In this document: positions 1-6,513 of the stretch, in pieces
Layout: each line of letters opens with the position of its first letter
Position numbering within the stretch: the first letter of the stretch is position 1
Assembly: GCA_934132915.1 (NCBI GenBank)
Contig: CAKPAK010000015.1
Coordinates: 1 to 23,139, forward strand
Direction of reading: 5' to 3'
From: an uncultured Bacilli bacterium
Lineage (GTDB): Bacteria > Bacillota_I > Bacilli_A > RF39 > UBA660
DNA length: 23,139 bases
Made by a program: the position numbers and the translations under genes
Notes under the pieces: model-generated
Database searches by the model: none
The model's input: only the letters and a program-made list of their open reading frames with translations
Told to the model about the DNA's origin: nothing

Positions 1-44
1 AAAATAGGTGATTAATTTACAATTAATTTTTGTAAAAAAATATC

Positions 45-73
45 TTGCATTTTCAATTTATTTTTGCTATACT
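45..73 (+). promoter_or_regulatory. promoter of first SipW-cognate surface protein gene
   Basis: TTGCAT at 45-50 and TATACT at 68-73 are separated by 17 bases, and TG precedes the -10 (TGC TATACT), giving a sigma-A type extended -10 promoter. A strong ribosome site AAGGAGGA lies at 82-89, ten bases before the ATG at 100. Confidence 0.7.
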
Positions 74-99
74 CATTATAGTAAGGAGGAAAGATAAAG

Positions 100-1233
100 A
101 TGAACGAAAGAACAAAAACTAATGGAAGGGGAATATTTTATGGTGTCATTGGTGTGGCAACATTAGTTGTTGCTATCATTGGGGCAACATTTGCATACTT
201 TACTGCAACAGCTACTAATGCTACAAATATCACTGGTAACATGGCTACTGTTAGTTTTGGATTACGAGTAAATAAAGTAACTACTGCGGATGAAAAACTA
301 GGTGGTATGATTCCAATGTCAAATTCAATGGTTGAAGCTGCTGTAAAAGGAAATGGGAAGAAAGATACTGCTGATACACAACAAATTTGTGTAGATGATA
401 ACGGAAACGCCGTTTGTCAAATCTATAAAATTTCAGTTACCAATAATGGTACTGCCGGTATGTTCTTAGATGGATATGTAGCATTACAAGGTGGTAGTGA
501 TAGTGCAACTGAAGATAAGCCTATTCCAGACTATACAGCAACAACTACAAATAAAACAACAATGAGATGGGCACAAGTATTTTGTACTGGAACTGATAAT
601 CAATTAACTGGATGTACTACAGTTGGTAAAACAACAACAAGAGCAACAACTGCTGCATCTGGTGGAACTGCTGGTATTGATAATGATTGGACAGCTGTTG
701 ATTTAAGAGAAGGTGCTGTAAATGCAACAAGTGGACTTAATAAGGCTCAAATATTAACAACTTTTTCTGCTGTAACAAGTAAAGGAACTTACCAAGGAAA
801 TAGTTATGACATTATTGATAAAAACTATATTCGTGTAAGTGATCACGTATTACAAAATCCAGGTGTTGAAGAGGCAACAGAATCATTTGATCGTACCCAT
901 GATGCAACCTCTGCATTAGTATTTAACCAAAGAATTGACCCTAAGGAAACAACTGAATCAAGAACTGGTGCTGTACCTACTGCCGCTGATAGTGATAGTT
1001 CAAAGACTTATACTGATGGACAAGTTTACTATATTGTAGTATGGTTAACTGAAACTGGTAGAAACCAAACTGCTGGTCAAACAGGTGTAACTACTGGAAG
1101 TGGAGAAACTGATGCAAGTCTTAAATTCTTTAAAGGAACAGTAACATTTGTATCTGCACAAGGTAGTGAGGTTACTGCTACATTCTCTAATTATGCTGCT
1201 GTTAAATCTGATAAAGCAACAACAGGAGAATAG
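100..1233 (+). CDS. SipW-cognate signal peptide / TasA-like exported surface protein
   Basis: A 377-residue exported protein. Residues 12-32 form one hydrophobic segment ending in GATFAYFT, the pattern of signal peptides cut by SipW-type signal peptidases (compare TasA/CalY precursors); cleavage would fall near A32. The mature part is rich in Thr, Ser, Asn and Gly, with a Thr-rich stretch at about 144-190 and a conserved core (ATVSFGLRVNKVTT at 49-62; MFLDGYV at 121-127) shared with the next gene. It has two cysteine pairs, C97/C106 and C162/C172. The C-terminal part repeats the VTFVSAQGSEVTATF-type ending of the paralogue. There is no LPXTG sorting motif. A role as a fibre or matrix protein is inferred from TasA. 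The gene has its own promoter and terminator. No SipW peptidase gene is in the window. Confidence 0.7.
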   Translation: MNERTKTNGRGIFYGVIGVATLVVAIIGATFAYFTATATNATNITGNMATVSFGLRVNKVTTADEKLGGMIPMSNSMVEAAVKGNGKKDTADTQQICVDDNGNAVCQIYKISVTNNGTAGMFLDGYVALQGGSDSATEDKPIPDYTATTTNKTTMRWAQVFCTGTDNQLTGCTTVGKTTTRATTAASGGTAGIDNDWTAVDLREGAVNATSGLNKAQILTTFSAVTSKGTYQGNSYDIIDKNYIRVSDHVLQNPGVEEATESFDRTHDATSALVFNQRIDPKETTESRTGAVPTAADSDSSKTYTDGQVYYIVVWLTETGRNQTAGQTGVTTGSGETDASLKFFKGTVTFVSAQGSEVTATFSNYAAVKSDKATTGE

Positions 1234-1237
1234 TATT

Positions 1238-1270
1238 AAAAAGGCAATAGTAATATTGCTTTTTTTTTTG
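1238..1270 (+). terminator. Rho-independent terminator after first surface protein gene
   Basis: Stem GCAATA (1244-1249) / TATTGC (1254-1259), loop GTAA, A-run before and T-run 1260-1269 after. The stem is short but perfect and sits just after the stop codon. Confidence 0.7.
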
Positions 1271-1275
1271 CATTT

Positions 1276-1284
1276 TGGTAAAAT
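1276..1284 (+). promoter_or_regulatory. extended -10 promoter of second surface protein gene
   Basis: TGGTAAAAT at 1276-1284 is an extended -10 element immediately after the terminator T-run. No good -35 is present at the expected distance, because the T-run fills that space. Confidence 0.45.
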
Positions 1285-1311
1285 ACTAATAGAGAATAAG
1301 GGTGATATATT

Positions 1312-2022
1312 TTGAAAAAGGTAGATAAAAAAATGATATATTTTTTAGTTGGTTGTCTTTTATTAGTAATGTTAGTTGTAGGAGCTACTTATGCTTATTT
1401 TACGGCAAAAGCTAGCGACGATAACACAGTAAAAGGAGATGCTGCAACAGTAAGCTTTGGACTTAGCGTAGATAAAGTTACTACAATAGATATGGCCTAT
1501 GGACTTGTCCCAATGAAGAATAACCAAGCTCCTAAAGCAGCAAGTAATAAGTGTCATGATGATAATAATAATGCTGGATGTCAGTTATATAAAATTACAG
1601 TTCATTCGGATAGTGATACAGTTATGTTCTTAGATGGATATGTCTTTATGACACCAAAGGATGAAAGATTAGAAACAAGAATTGCTAATGTTTATACAGA
1701 TGATAAAGAAAACTTTTATACTAAATTTACTCCAGAAGATTTTACAAAGGAAGATTTTGATGAGAGTAATTATATCAAAACAGGAGTTCGTGTTACGGAT
1801 AAAGAAACTTCTCCTAAAAGAAACGAAGATTATAATTGTTTAGTAGTATCAAATGAAAAAATAGGAGGAGATGTTGGAAGAACAAGAGAATTTTATATTA
1901 TGGTTTGGGTATACGATAATGGAGAAGCCCAAGACTATTTACAAGGTATGCAGCTTGCTTATCAAGGAGAAGTCACTTTTATAACAGCAGAAGGAAATGA
2001 AATTAGTGCAACATTTGATTAA
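1312..2022 (+). CDS. SipW-cognate signal peptide / TasA-like exported surface protein (paralogue)
   Basis: A 236-residue paralogue of the upstream protein. A hydrophobic segment at 8-29 ends in VGATYAYFTA, the SipW-cognate signal pattern. Shared blocks are AATVSFGLSVDKVTT (44-58), a C-x8-C pair (C81/C90, as C97/C106 in the first copy), MFLDGYV and the C-terminal GEVTFITAEGNEISATF. It lacks the Thr-rich insertion, which explains the shorter length. The start chosen is TTG at 1312, because AAGGGTGAT at 1298-1306 is at proper spacing; an in-frame ATG at 1333 has no such site and would cut off the basic N-terminus of the signal. Probably a co-assembling surface subunit or a variant of the same fibre; this is inference. 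Confidence 0.7.
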   Translation: MKKVDKKMIYFLVGCLLLVMLVVGATYAYFTAKASDDNTVKGDAATVSFGLSVDKVTTIDMAYGLVPMKNNQAPKAASNKCHDDNNNAGCQLYKITVHSDSDTVMFLDGYVFMTPKDERLETRIANVYTDDKENFYTKFTPEDFTKEDFDESNYIKTGVRVTDKETSPKRNEDYNCLVVSNEKIGGDVGRTREFYIMVWVYDNGEAQDYLQGMQLAYQGEVTFITAEGNEISATFD

Positions 2023-2051
2023 AAAAATTAGAGATTGTTCTCTAATTTTTT
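2022..2051. terminator. bidirectional terminator between converging genes
   Basis: A perfect 13-base inverted repeat, AAAAAATTAGAGA (2022-2034) and TCTCTAATTTTTT (2039-2051), loop TTGT. A-run and T-run on the two sides let it work in both directions. Its left arm begins in the stop codon of the + gene, and the hairpin also encodes the last codons of the - strand radical SAM gene. Confidence 0.85.
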
Positions 2052-2978
2052 GCCTTGATAAGTATTTCTTTTTTTCATTTCTTTATCGATATCATTTAAG
2101 ACACAAAATTTTTTTATAAGCCAAGTTGGTTCGATTAAGTTTTTAGGGTCAGGGTCAGAAGTAATCCGGTGAATAACGATTTCTGGACGTAAATACTCTA
2201 ATTGGGTAATTACAATATCAATGTATTCTTCTTTAGATAATACTTTAAATTTCTTCTCCTGATATAAAGTTGCTAAAGCAGTATCTTTTACGATATTTAG
2301 CATATGAATTTTTATTCCGTCGATATTTAGATGATTTAAGTATTTTACGGTATCTACCATCATTTTTTTTGTTTCGTAAGGTAGGCCATTAATGATATGA
2401 ACAACAACTTCTATATTTCGTTTTTTTAATTCTTTTACCATTTTTTCAAATTGTGATAGGCTATGACATCTATTAATTAATTTTGCTGTTTTTTCGTGGA
2501 TGGTTTGGAGTCCTAGTTCGATGGTTACGTTTGTTCTTTTATTTAATTCTTCTAGATAATCTAAGACATCTTCTTCGATGGCATCTGGTCTTGTTGCAAT
2601 TGCAATTCCTACTACGTTTTCTTTATTTAGAACACTTTCATATTTTTCTTTTAAAACGTGAAGTGGGGCATAGGTATTGGTATGGGCTTGAAAGTATGGA
2701 ATATATTTTCCTTCTGGCCATTTTTTAGAAAGTTTTTCTTTTATTTCATCAAATTGAGTACTTAAGTCTTTTTTGATATCTCCGCCAAAATCTCCACTTC
2801 CAGATTTAGAACAGTAAATGCAGCCGCCATAGCCTACTTTTCCATCAATATTGGGGCAGGTAAATCCTGCATTTAGGCTTATTTTTATGACTTTAGAATG
2901 ATATTTTTCTTGGTTGTGATAATTTAGAGTATGATATCTTTTATTATCTAATGAGTATTTAAACATTTTCATCACCAT
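2028..2978 (-). CDS. radical SAM protein, TIGR01212 / YtqA-YhcC family
   Basis: About 316 residues. The N-terminal motif TLNYHNQEKYHSKVIKISL and the cluster cysteines C41, C53 and C56 (C-x11-C-x2-C, in CPNIDGKVGYGGCIYC) are those of the YtqA/YhcC group of Elp3-like radical SAM enzymes rather than the common C-x3-C-x2-C. FQAHTNTYAP, GLQTIHEKT and HIINGLPYE are further family blocks. These proteins bind a 4Fe-4S cluster and S-adenosylmethionine; the family is thought to act in RNA modification, but the reaction here cannot be told from sequence. The start is uncertain: ATG at 2978, 2972 and 2966 lie in one cluster and none has a strong ribosome site (GGTGAT precedes the third). Monocistronic, converging on the surface protein pair. 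Confidence 0.85.
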   Translation of the reverse strand: MVMKMFKYSLDNKRYHTLNYHNQEKYHSKVIKISLNAGFTCPNIDGKVGYGGCIYCSKSGSGDFGGDIKKDLSTQFDEIKEKLSKKWPEGKYIPYFQAHTNTYAPLHVLKEKYESVLNKENVVGIAIATRPDAIEEDVLDYLEELNKRTNVTIELGLQTIHEKTAKLINRCHSLSQFEKMVKELKKRNIEVVVHIINGLPYETKKMMVDTVKYLNHLNIDGIKIHMLNIVKDTALATLYQEKKFKVLSKEEYIDIVITQLEYLRPEIVIHRITSDPDPKNLIEPTWLIKKFCVLNDIDKEMKKRNTYQGKKLENNL

Positions 2979-3076
2979 AGATTATTTTAAGGGGTAAATA
3001 TTGTTTTGTAAATAAAAATTAGATAGATTTATATTATTGTAAGGAAAATAAAATGAAGTATTTTATACTTGCTATG

Positions 3077-3090
3077 CAAACAATTGTTTG
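3077..3090. promoter_or_regulatory. 14-base perfect palindrome upstream of the glucosaminidase promoter
   Basis: CAAACAATTGTTTG is a perfect palindrome eight bases before the -35 of the next promoter. The position suits an activator or repressor site. The protein that would bind it is unknown. Confidence 0.35.
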
Positions 3091-3097
3091 TGTAAAT

Positions 3098-3126
3098 TTG
3101 ACAATTAGGGACATTTATGTTATGAT
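3098..3126 (+). promoter_or_regulatory. promoter of the glucosaminidase-domain gene
   Basis: Consensus TTGACA at 3098-3103, 17-base spacer, TATGAT at 3121-3126 with TG two bases before it. A strong sigma-A type promoter. Confidence 0.8.
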
Positions 3127-3161
3127 ATATCTCGCTTGCCAAAAAAATGGAGGTATAAAAT

Positions 3162-3881
3162 ATGTTTAAAAAGAAAGTATTAGTAGTATTATTAAGTACT
3201 TTACTTTTGTTCTTAGTCACTTTATTATTTGATGGTCGCGATAAGCAACATAATATGTTTACAAGAATGGTTACTTTAGCGGATAGTAAAGCAGATGGAA
3301 AGATTGATAATGACTTAAAAGTTATTGAGGTAGATACAAATAATCAAGTGAGTGAAGAAGAAGTGAAAACAGCAGAAGAAAAGACAGAGGATAATAATAC
3401 TAGTACACTAACAAATACTGTTAATGAAGTGCAGACAGAAGAGGCTAAGGCAGAGGTTGTAAATGAACCTGCTGTTGTGTATGAGGGACTTACAATGGAC
3501 GAGTTAGCAAGCAAAATCGAACGTTCATTTAAAAATGAGTTATCTGGTAAAGGTTACTTGTATGCATCTTATTCTTTAGAAAAAGGTGTTGACCCTTATT
3601 TAGCAGCGGCAATTTCTTTAGAGGAGACTGGTTGTAATTGGAATTGCAGTAATTTAGTTAAGTCTTGTAATAATGTAGGAGGAATGAAAGGCTCTGGTTG
3701 TGGAAGTTATGGCTACTTTAATACGCTAGATGATGGTATTCGTGCTTTTATTGATAATATTAGTAGAAATTATGTAGCGTATGGTTTAACGACAGCCGAG
3801 ACCATGAATCCTAAATATGCGGAGAACCCAGCATGGGCTGGTAATGTAAATCGTTATATTGCTAGAATTCGTAGTAATTAA
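3162..3881 (+). CDS. exported glucosaminidase-domain (GH73-like) cell wall protein
   Basis: A 239-residue exported protein. Basic start and hydrophobic segment (6-23) form a signal peptide or membrane anchor with no clear lipobox. Residues 41-108 are an acidic, low-complexity linker. Residues about 112-237 match the glucosaminidase / lysozyme-like fold of GH73: YLAAAISLEETG with candidate catalytic Glu E154/E155, then NNVGGMKG, YFNTLDDGIRAFIDNISRNY and a NRYIARI ending. It probably cleaves peptidoglycan glycan strands during growth or division. Unusual for a Firmicutes exported protein are four cysteines close together (C158, C162, C169, C180), possibly two disulphides. The ATG has a GGAGG ribosome site. 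Transcribed alone from a consensus promoter. Confidence 0.75.
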   Translation: MFKKKVLVVLLSTLLLFLVTLLFDGRDKQHNMFTRMVTLADSKADGKIDNDLKVIEVDTNNQVSEEEVKTAEEKTEDNNTSTLTNTVNEVQTEEAKAEVVNEPAVVYEGLTMDELASKIERSFKNELSGKGYLYASYSLEKGVDPYLAAAISLEETGCNWNCSNLVKSCNNVGGMKGSGCGSYGYFNTLDDGIRAFIDNISRNYVAYGLTTAETMNPKYAENPAWAGNVNRYIARIRSN

Positions 3882-3911
3882 GAAAAATGCTATTATTTTT
3901 CTTTTTTTTTT
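3880..3911 (+). terminator. Rho-independent terminator after the glucosaminidase gene
   Basis: AAGAAAAAT (3880-3888) pairs with ATTTTTCTT (3895-3903), followed by a T-run to 3911. The stem is AT-only apart from one G:C pair, so it is weak. Confidence 0.5.
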
Positions 3912-3919
3912 GGTATAAT
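3911..3919 (+). promoter_or_regulatory. extended -10 promoter of the fmt operon
   Basis: TGGTATAAT is a perfect extended -10 and begins at the last T of the preceding terminator. No -35 can be recognised in the T-run. It would start a transcript about 20 bases before the fmt ATG. Confidence 0.6.
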
Positions 3920-3943
3920 TTTACTTGAAAGTTAGGTGATAAG

Positions 3944-4969
3944 ATGGCGAGTTATCGAAAGAGTGATGAGAGGTTTCAAGATACTTTAGAGATTGGAGAT
4001 TACACGATATCTTTTGGTGATAAGAAAAATTTAAGGATTGTTTTTATGGGGACTCCTTCGTTTGCTGTTCCTGTTTTAGAAGGGTTAATTCAAAATTATG
4101 AGGTAGTAATGGTGGTGTGTCAACCGGATAGAAAGAAAAATCGCCATGGTGAGGTTATTATGCCTGATACGAAGGTTATTGCTTTGGAAAATGGAATTTC
4201 TGTGTTTCAACCGGAAAACATTCGTGAAGATTATGCGCGTATTTTAGCGATGAAACCTGATATGATTGTGACTTGTGCTTATGGGCAATTTATTCCTAAA
4301 GAAATCATTGATTATCCTAAGTATGGATGTATTAATGTTCATGGTTCACTTCTTCCTAGTTACCGAGGTGGGGCGCCTATTCATTGGGCTCTTATTCATG
4401 GGGATAAAGTTACTGGTGTTACGATTATGAAGACTAGTTTAAAAATGGATGCCGGAGATATTATTCGTATGAGGAGTACTTCGATAGAAGATGATGAAAA
4501 TCTAGAATCTTTATATGAGAGGTTATCTTATTTAGGAAGAGATTTATTATTAGAGACGATTCCTACAATCGTAGATGGTACAGCTGTTTATACGAAGCAA
4601 GATGAGGAAAAAGTTACTTTTGCTCTTAATGTAAGTAAGGAAGATGAAAGAATAGATTTCAATAAAAGTAATCAGGATGTATATAATTTGATTCGTGGTC
4701 TTAGTCCTGTTCCTGGTGCTTATTGTTTTCTTCATTCTAAGAGAATGAAAGTATATCAAGCTAAGATAGATAGGCATGAGTATAAAGGAGTGCCGGGAGA
4801 GATTGTTTCGGTATCTAGTGATTCTTTTACGGTTTTGTGTGGTGCTGGTGCAATCAAGTTTTTGGATATTGGATTAGAAGGAAAAAAGCGGTGTTTGGTA
4901 AAGAATTTTTTAAATGGTGTTAATCATAATGAATTGTTAGGTAAGGTGTTAAATTGTGAAAAAGAATAA
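3944..4969 (+). CDS. fmt: methionyl-tRNA formyltransferase with N-terminal extension
   Basis: Transfers a formyl group from 10-formyl-tetrahydrofolate to Met-tRNA(fMet) for translation initiation; cytosolic. The formyltransferase domain starts at RIVFMGTPSFAVPVL (31-45). SLLPSYRGGAPI (135-146) is the folate-binding signature, and N131, H133 and D169 correspond to the catalytic Asn-His-Asp of the family. The C-terminal tRNA-binding domain covers about 235-335. The family normally begins right at the RIVFMG strand; here about 29 extra residues precede it. AGGTGA at good spacing supports ATG 3944, and no ATG, GTG or TTG lies in frame at the usual position, so the extension appears real. The usual partners def, priA and rsmB are not adjacent. 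The end overlaps the next gene by 14 bases. Confidence 0.93.
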   Translation: MASYRKSDERFQDTLEIGDYTISFGDKKNLRIVFMGTPSFAVPVLEGLIQNYEVVMVVCQPDRKKNRHGEVIMPDTKVIALENGISVFQPENIREDYARILAMKPDMIVTCAYGQFIPKEIIDYPKYGCINVHGSLLPSYRGGAPIHWALIHGDKVTGVTIMKTSLKMDAGDIIRMRSTSIEDDENLESLYERLSYLGRDLLLETIPTIVDGTAVYTKQDEEKVTFALNVSKEDERIDFNKSNQDVYNLIRGLSPVPGAYCFLHSKRMKVYQAKIDRHEYKGVPGEIVSVSSDSFTVLCGAGAIKFLDIGLEGKKRCLVKNFLNGVNHNELLGKVLNCEKE

Positions 4970-5786
4970 AGAGAAGGTAGTTAGTGATGAAAAAAAGGAA
5001 AATACTGAGTTATCTTTTTTAGAAAAATATAAGACAGATTCTAAATATAAGGCAAAAATACAGTTAATTGGTTGGGGAGTGTTTCTTCTTGTTTTAATTA
5101 TTTATTTAAATATTGCAGAGTTAAGTAGTCCTTCTAAGCCTCTTACCAATACGGTTACGCCAATTCGGGATACGGAAAAAGAAAATGCAAAATTAGGTGA
5201 ATGGTTGGATAAGATTGGCAATAATTATGAGTATGAAGTCAATATTGTAACGAAAAAAAAAGATGGAGAAAATATCGTTAGTGATGAGGTACGTTATTTT
5301 GGTATTTCTAATTTGAATCGACTAACGATTGATCGAATTTATCAGGGAAATACTTTGCATTATCGGAAAGAGGCAGATCAGTATTATTTTGTTGTTGATG
5401 AGAATACTTATCAGGAAGTTTTGGAAGAAGATGTTTATTCTATCATTAAGGCGGAGTATGTTACTAAAGGTGGAATGAAGAATTTTTTAGAGAATGCTAG
5501 TTTAGACCATGTAACGAATTATTCTAGCGGAAAGAAGGAATATGAATATCATTTGAAGGTAAGAGATATGATTAAGACTTATCAGGGCGATGATGAAATT
5601 ACTTTTCAAGTGAGTGAAGAAGATGGGAAGATTAAAGTAGAAGTTGATTATGCACCTCTTTTAAAGGAACTTTCTCTTTCTTATACGGAATGTAAGGTTA
5701 GTTATTTATATCAAAACATTGGTAAGGTAGAAGAAATCCAGGCTATTCCTACTGATAAAATTAAAAAGGTTGATGAAAATGGATAA
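4956..5786 (+). CDS. membrane-anchored protein of unknown function
   Basis: 276 residues, not recognised. A charged, Lys/Glu-rich cytoplasmic N-terminus (1-35) is followed by one transmembrane segment (about 36-53, IQLIGWGVFLLVLIIYLNIA). The rest (55-276) would lie outside the membrane and looks like alternating beta strands (YEYEVNIVTKKK, EYEYHLKVRDM, IKVEVDYAPL), possibly a substrate-binding or scaffold domain. The start is GTG at 4956, inside the 3' end of fmt, with AAGGTG upstream; the 3' end overlaps the SDR gene. The tight overlap points to co-transcription and translational coupling with fmt and the SDR gene. No function is assigned. Confidence 0.75.
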   Translation: MKKNKEKVVSDEKKENTELSFLEKYKTDSKYKAKIQLIGWGVFLLVLIIYLNIAELSSPSKPLTNTVTPIRDTEKENAKLGEWLDKIGNNYEYEVNIVTKKKDGENIVSDEVRYFGISNLNRLTIDRIYQGNTLHYRKEADQYYFVVDENTYQEVLEEDVYSIIKAEYVTKGGMKNFLENASLDHVTNYSSGKKEYEYHLKVRDMIKTYQGDDEITFQVSEEDGKIKVEVDYAPLLKELSLSYTECKVSYLYQNIGKVEEIQAIPTDKIKKVDENG

Positions 5787-6504
5787 GGTTGTTTTGATTA
5801 CTGGAGGAAGTTCTGGAATCGGGGAAGCGTGCGTTCGATTGTATGCGAAGAGGGGGTATGATGTAATTTTTACTTATTTGAAAAATACTAATCGGGCTCT
5901 TCATCTTTCTCAAGAGTTGCAAGAAGAGTATGGGGTTCATGTTTTTGCTTATCAGGTGGATGTTTGTCAAGATGAGGATATTAAAAGATTAAAAGCTGAG
6001 ATTACGAAGGACTATGATAAAATTGATGTGATTGTAAATAATGCGGGGATTGCTCGGGATAGTTTATTTTGTGATAAAACAGAGAAAGATTTTATGGAGG
6101 TTCTTAATACTAATTTAATTGGGCCTTTTCGAATTGTTAAATGTTTAGCAGATTTAGTTCGAGGGGGGACGATTGTTAATGTAGGAAGTACAAATGGCAT
6201 TGATTCTAATTATAGTTATAGTATGGACTATGATACTTCTAAGGCAGGACTTCATATTTTAACGAAAGATTTAGCTGTTGCTTTAGGTCCTGATATTCGT
6301 GTTAATGCCGTTGCTCCTGGTTGGGTTGATACACCAATGAATGCTTTATTGGATAAAGAGTATATTCAAGATGAGGAGAAAAAAATTGTATTGAATCGAT
6401 TTGCTCATCCTGTTGAGATTGCGGAAGTGATTTATTTCTTATCTAGCGAGAAGGCTAGTTATATTAATGGGGCGGTTATTGTGGTTGATGGTGGTAGAAA
6501 GTAA
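5779..6504 (+). CDS. short-chain dehydrogenase/reductase, FabG-like
   Basis: A classical NAD(P)-dependent SDR of 241 residues from ATG 5779. The nucleotide-binding motif is TGGSSGIG (8-15), followed by NNAG (87-90) and the catalytic Ser-Tyr-Lys S137, Y151, K155; the C-terminal VDGG motif is present. All catalytic residues are intact. The closest well-known family is 3-oxoacyl-ACP reductase (FabG), but no other fatty acid synthesis gene is nearby, so the substrate is uncertain. AAAGG at 5764-5768 fits ATG 5779 best; ATG 5773 and TTG 5770 are also in frame. It overlaps the preceding gene and is followed after 9 bases by asparagine synthetase. Confidence 0.85.
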   Translation: MDKVVLITGGSSGIGEACVRLYAKRGYDVIFTYLKNTNRALHLSQELQEEYGVHVFAYQVDVCQDEDIKRLKAEITKDYDKIDVIVNNAGIARDSLFCDKTEKDFMEVLNTNLIGPFRIVKCLADLVRGGTIVNVGSTNGIDSNYSYSMDYDTSKAGLHILTKDLAVALGPDIRVNAVAPGWVDTPMNALLDKEYIQDEEKKIVLNRFAHPVEIAEVIYFLSSEKASYINGAVIVVDGGRK

Positions 6505-6513
6505 GGTAGAGAT

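Noticed and set aside
3052..3168. Short + strand frame with GGAAAA upstream, before the glucosaminidase gene
   Set aside because: It runs through the consensus promoter and ribosome site of the real gene and its product resembles nothing; probably chance.
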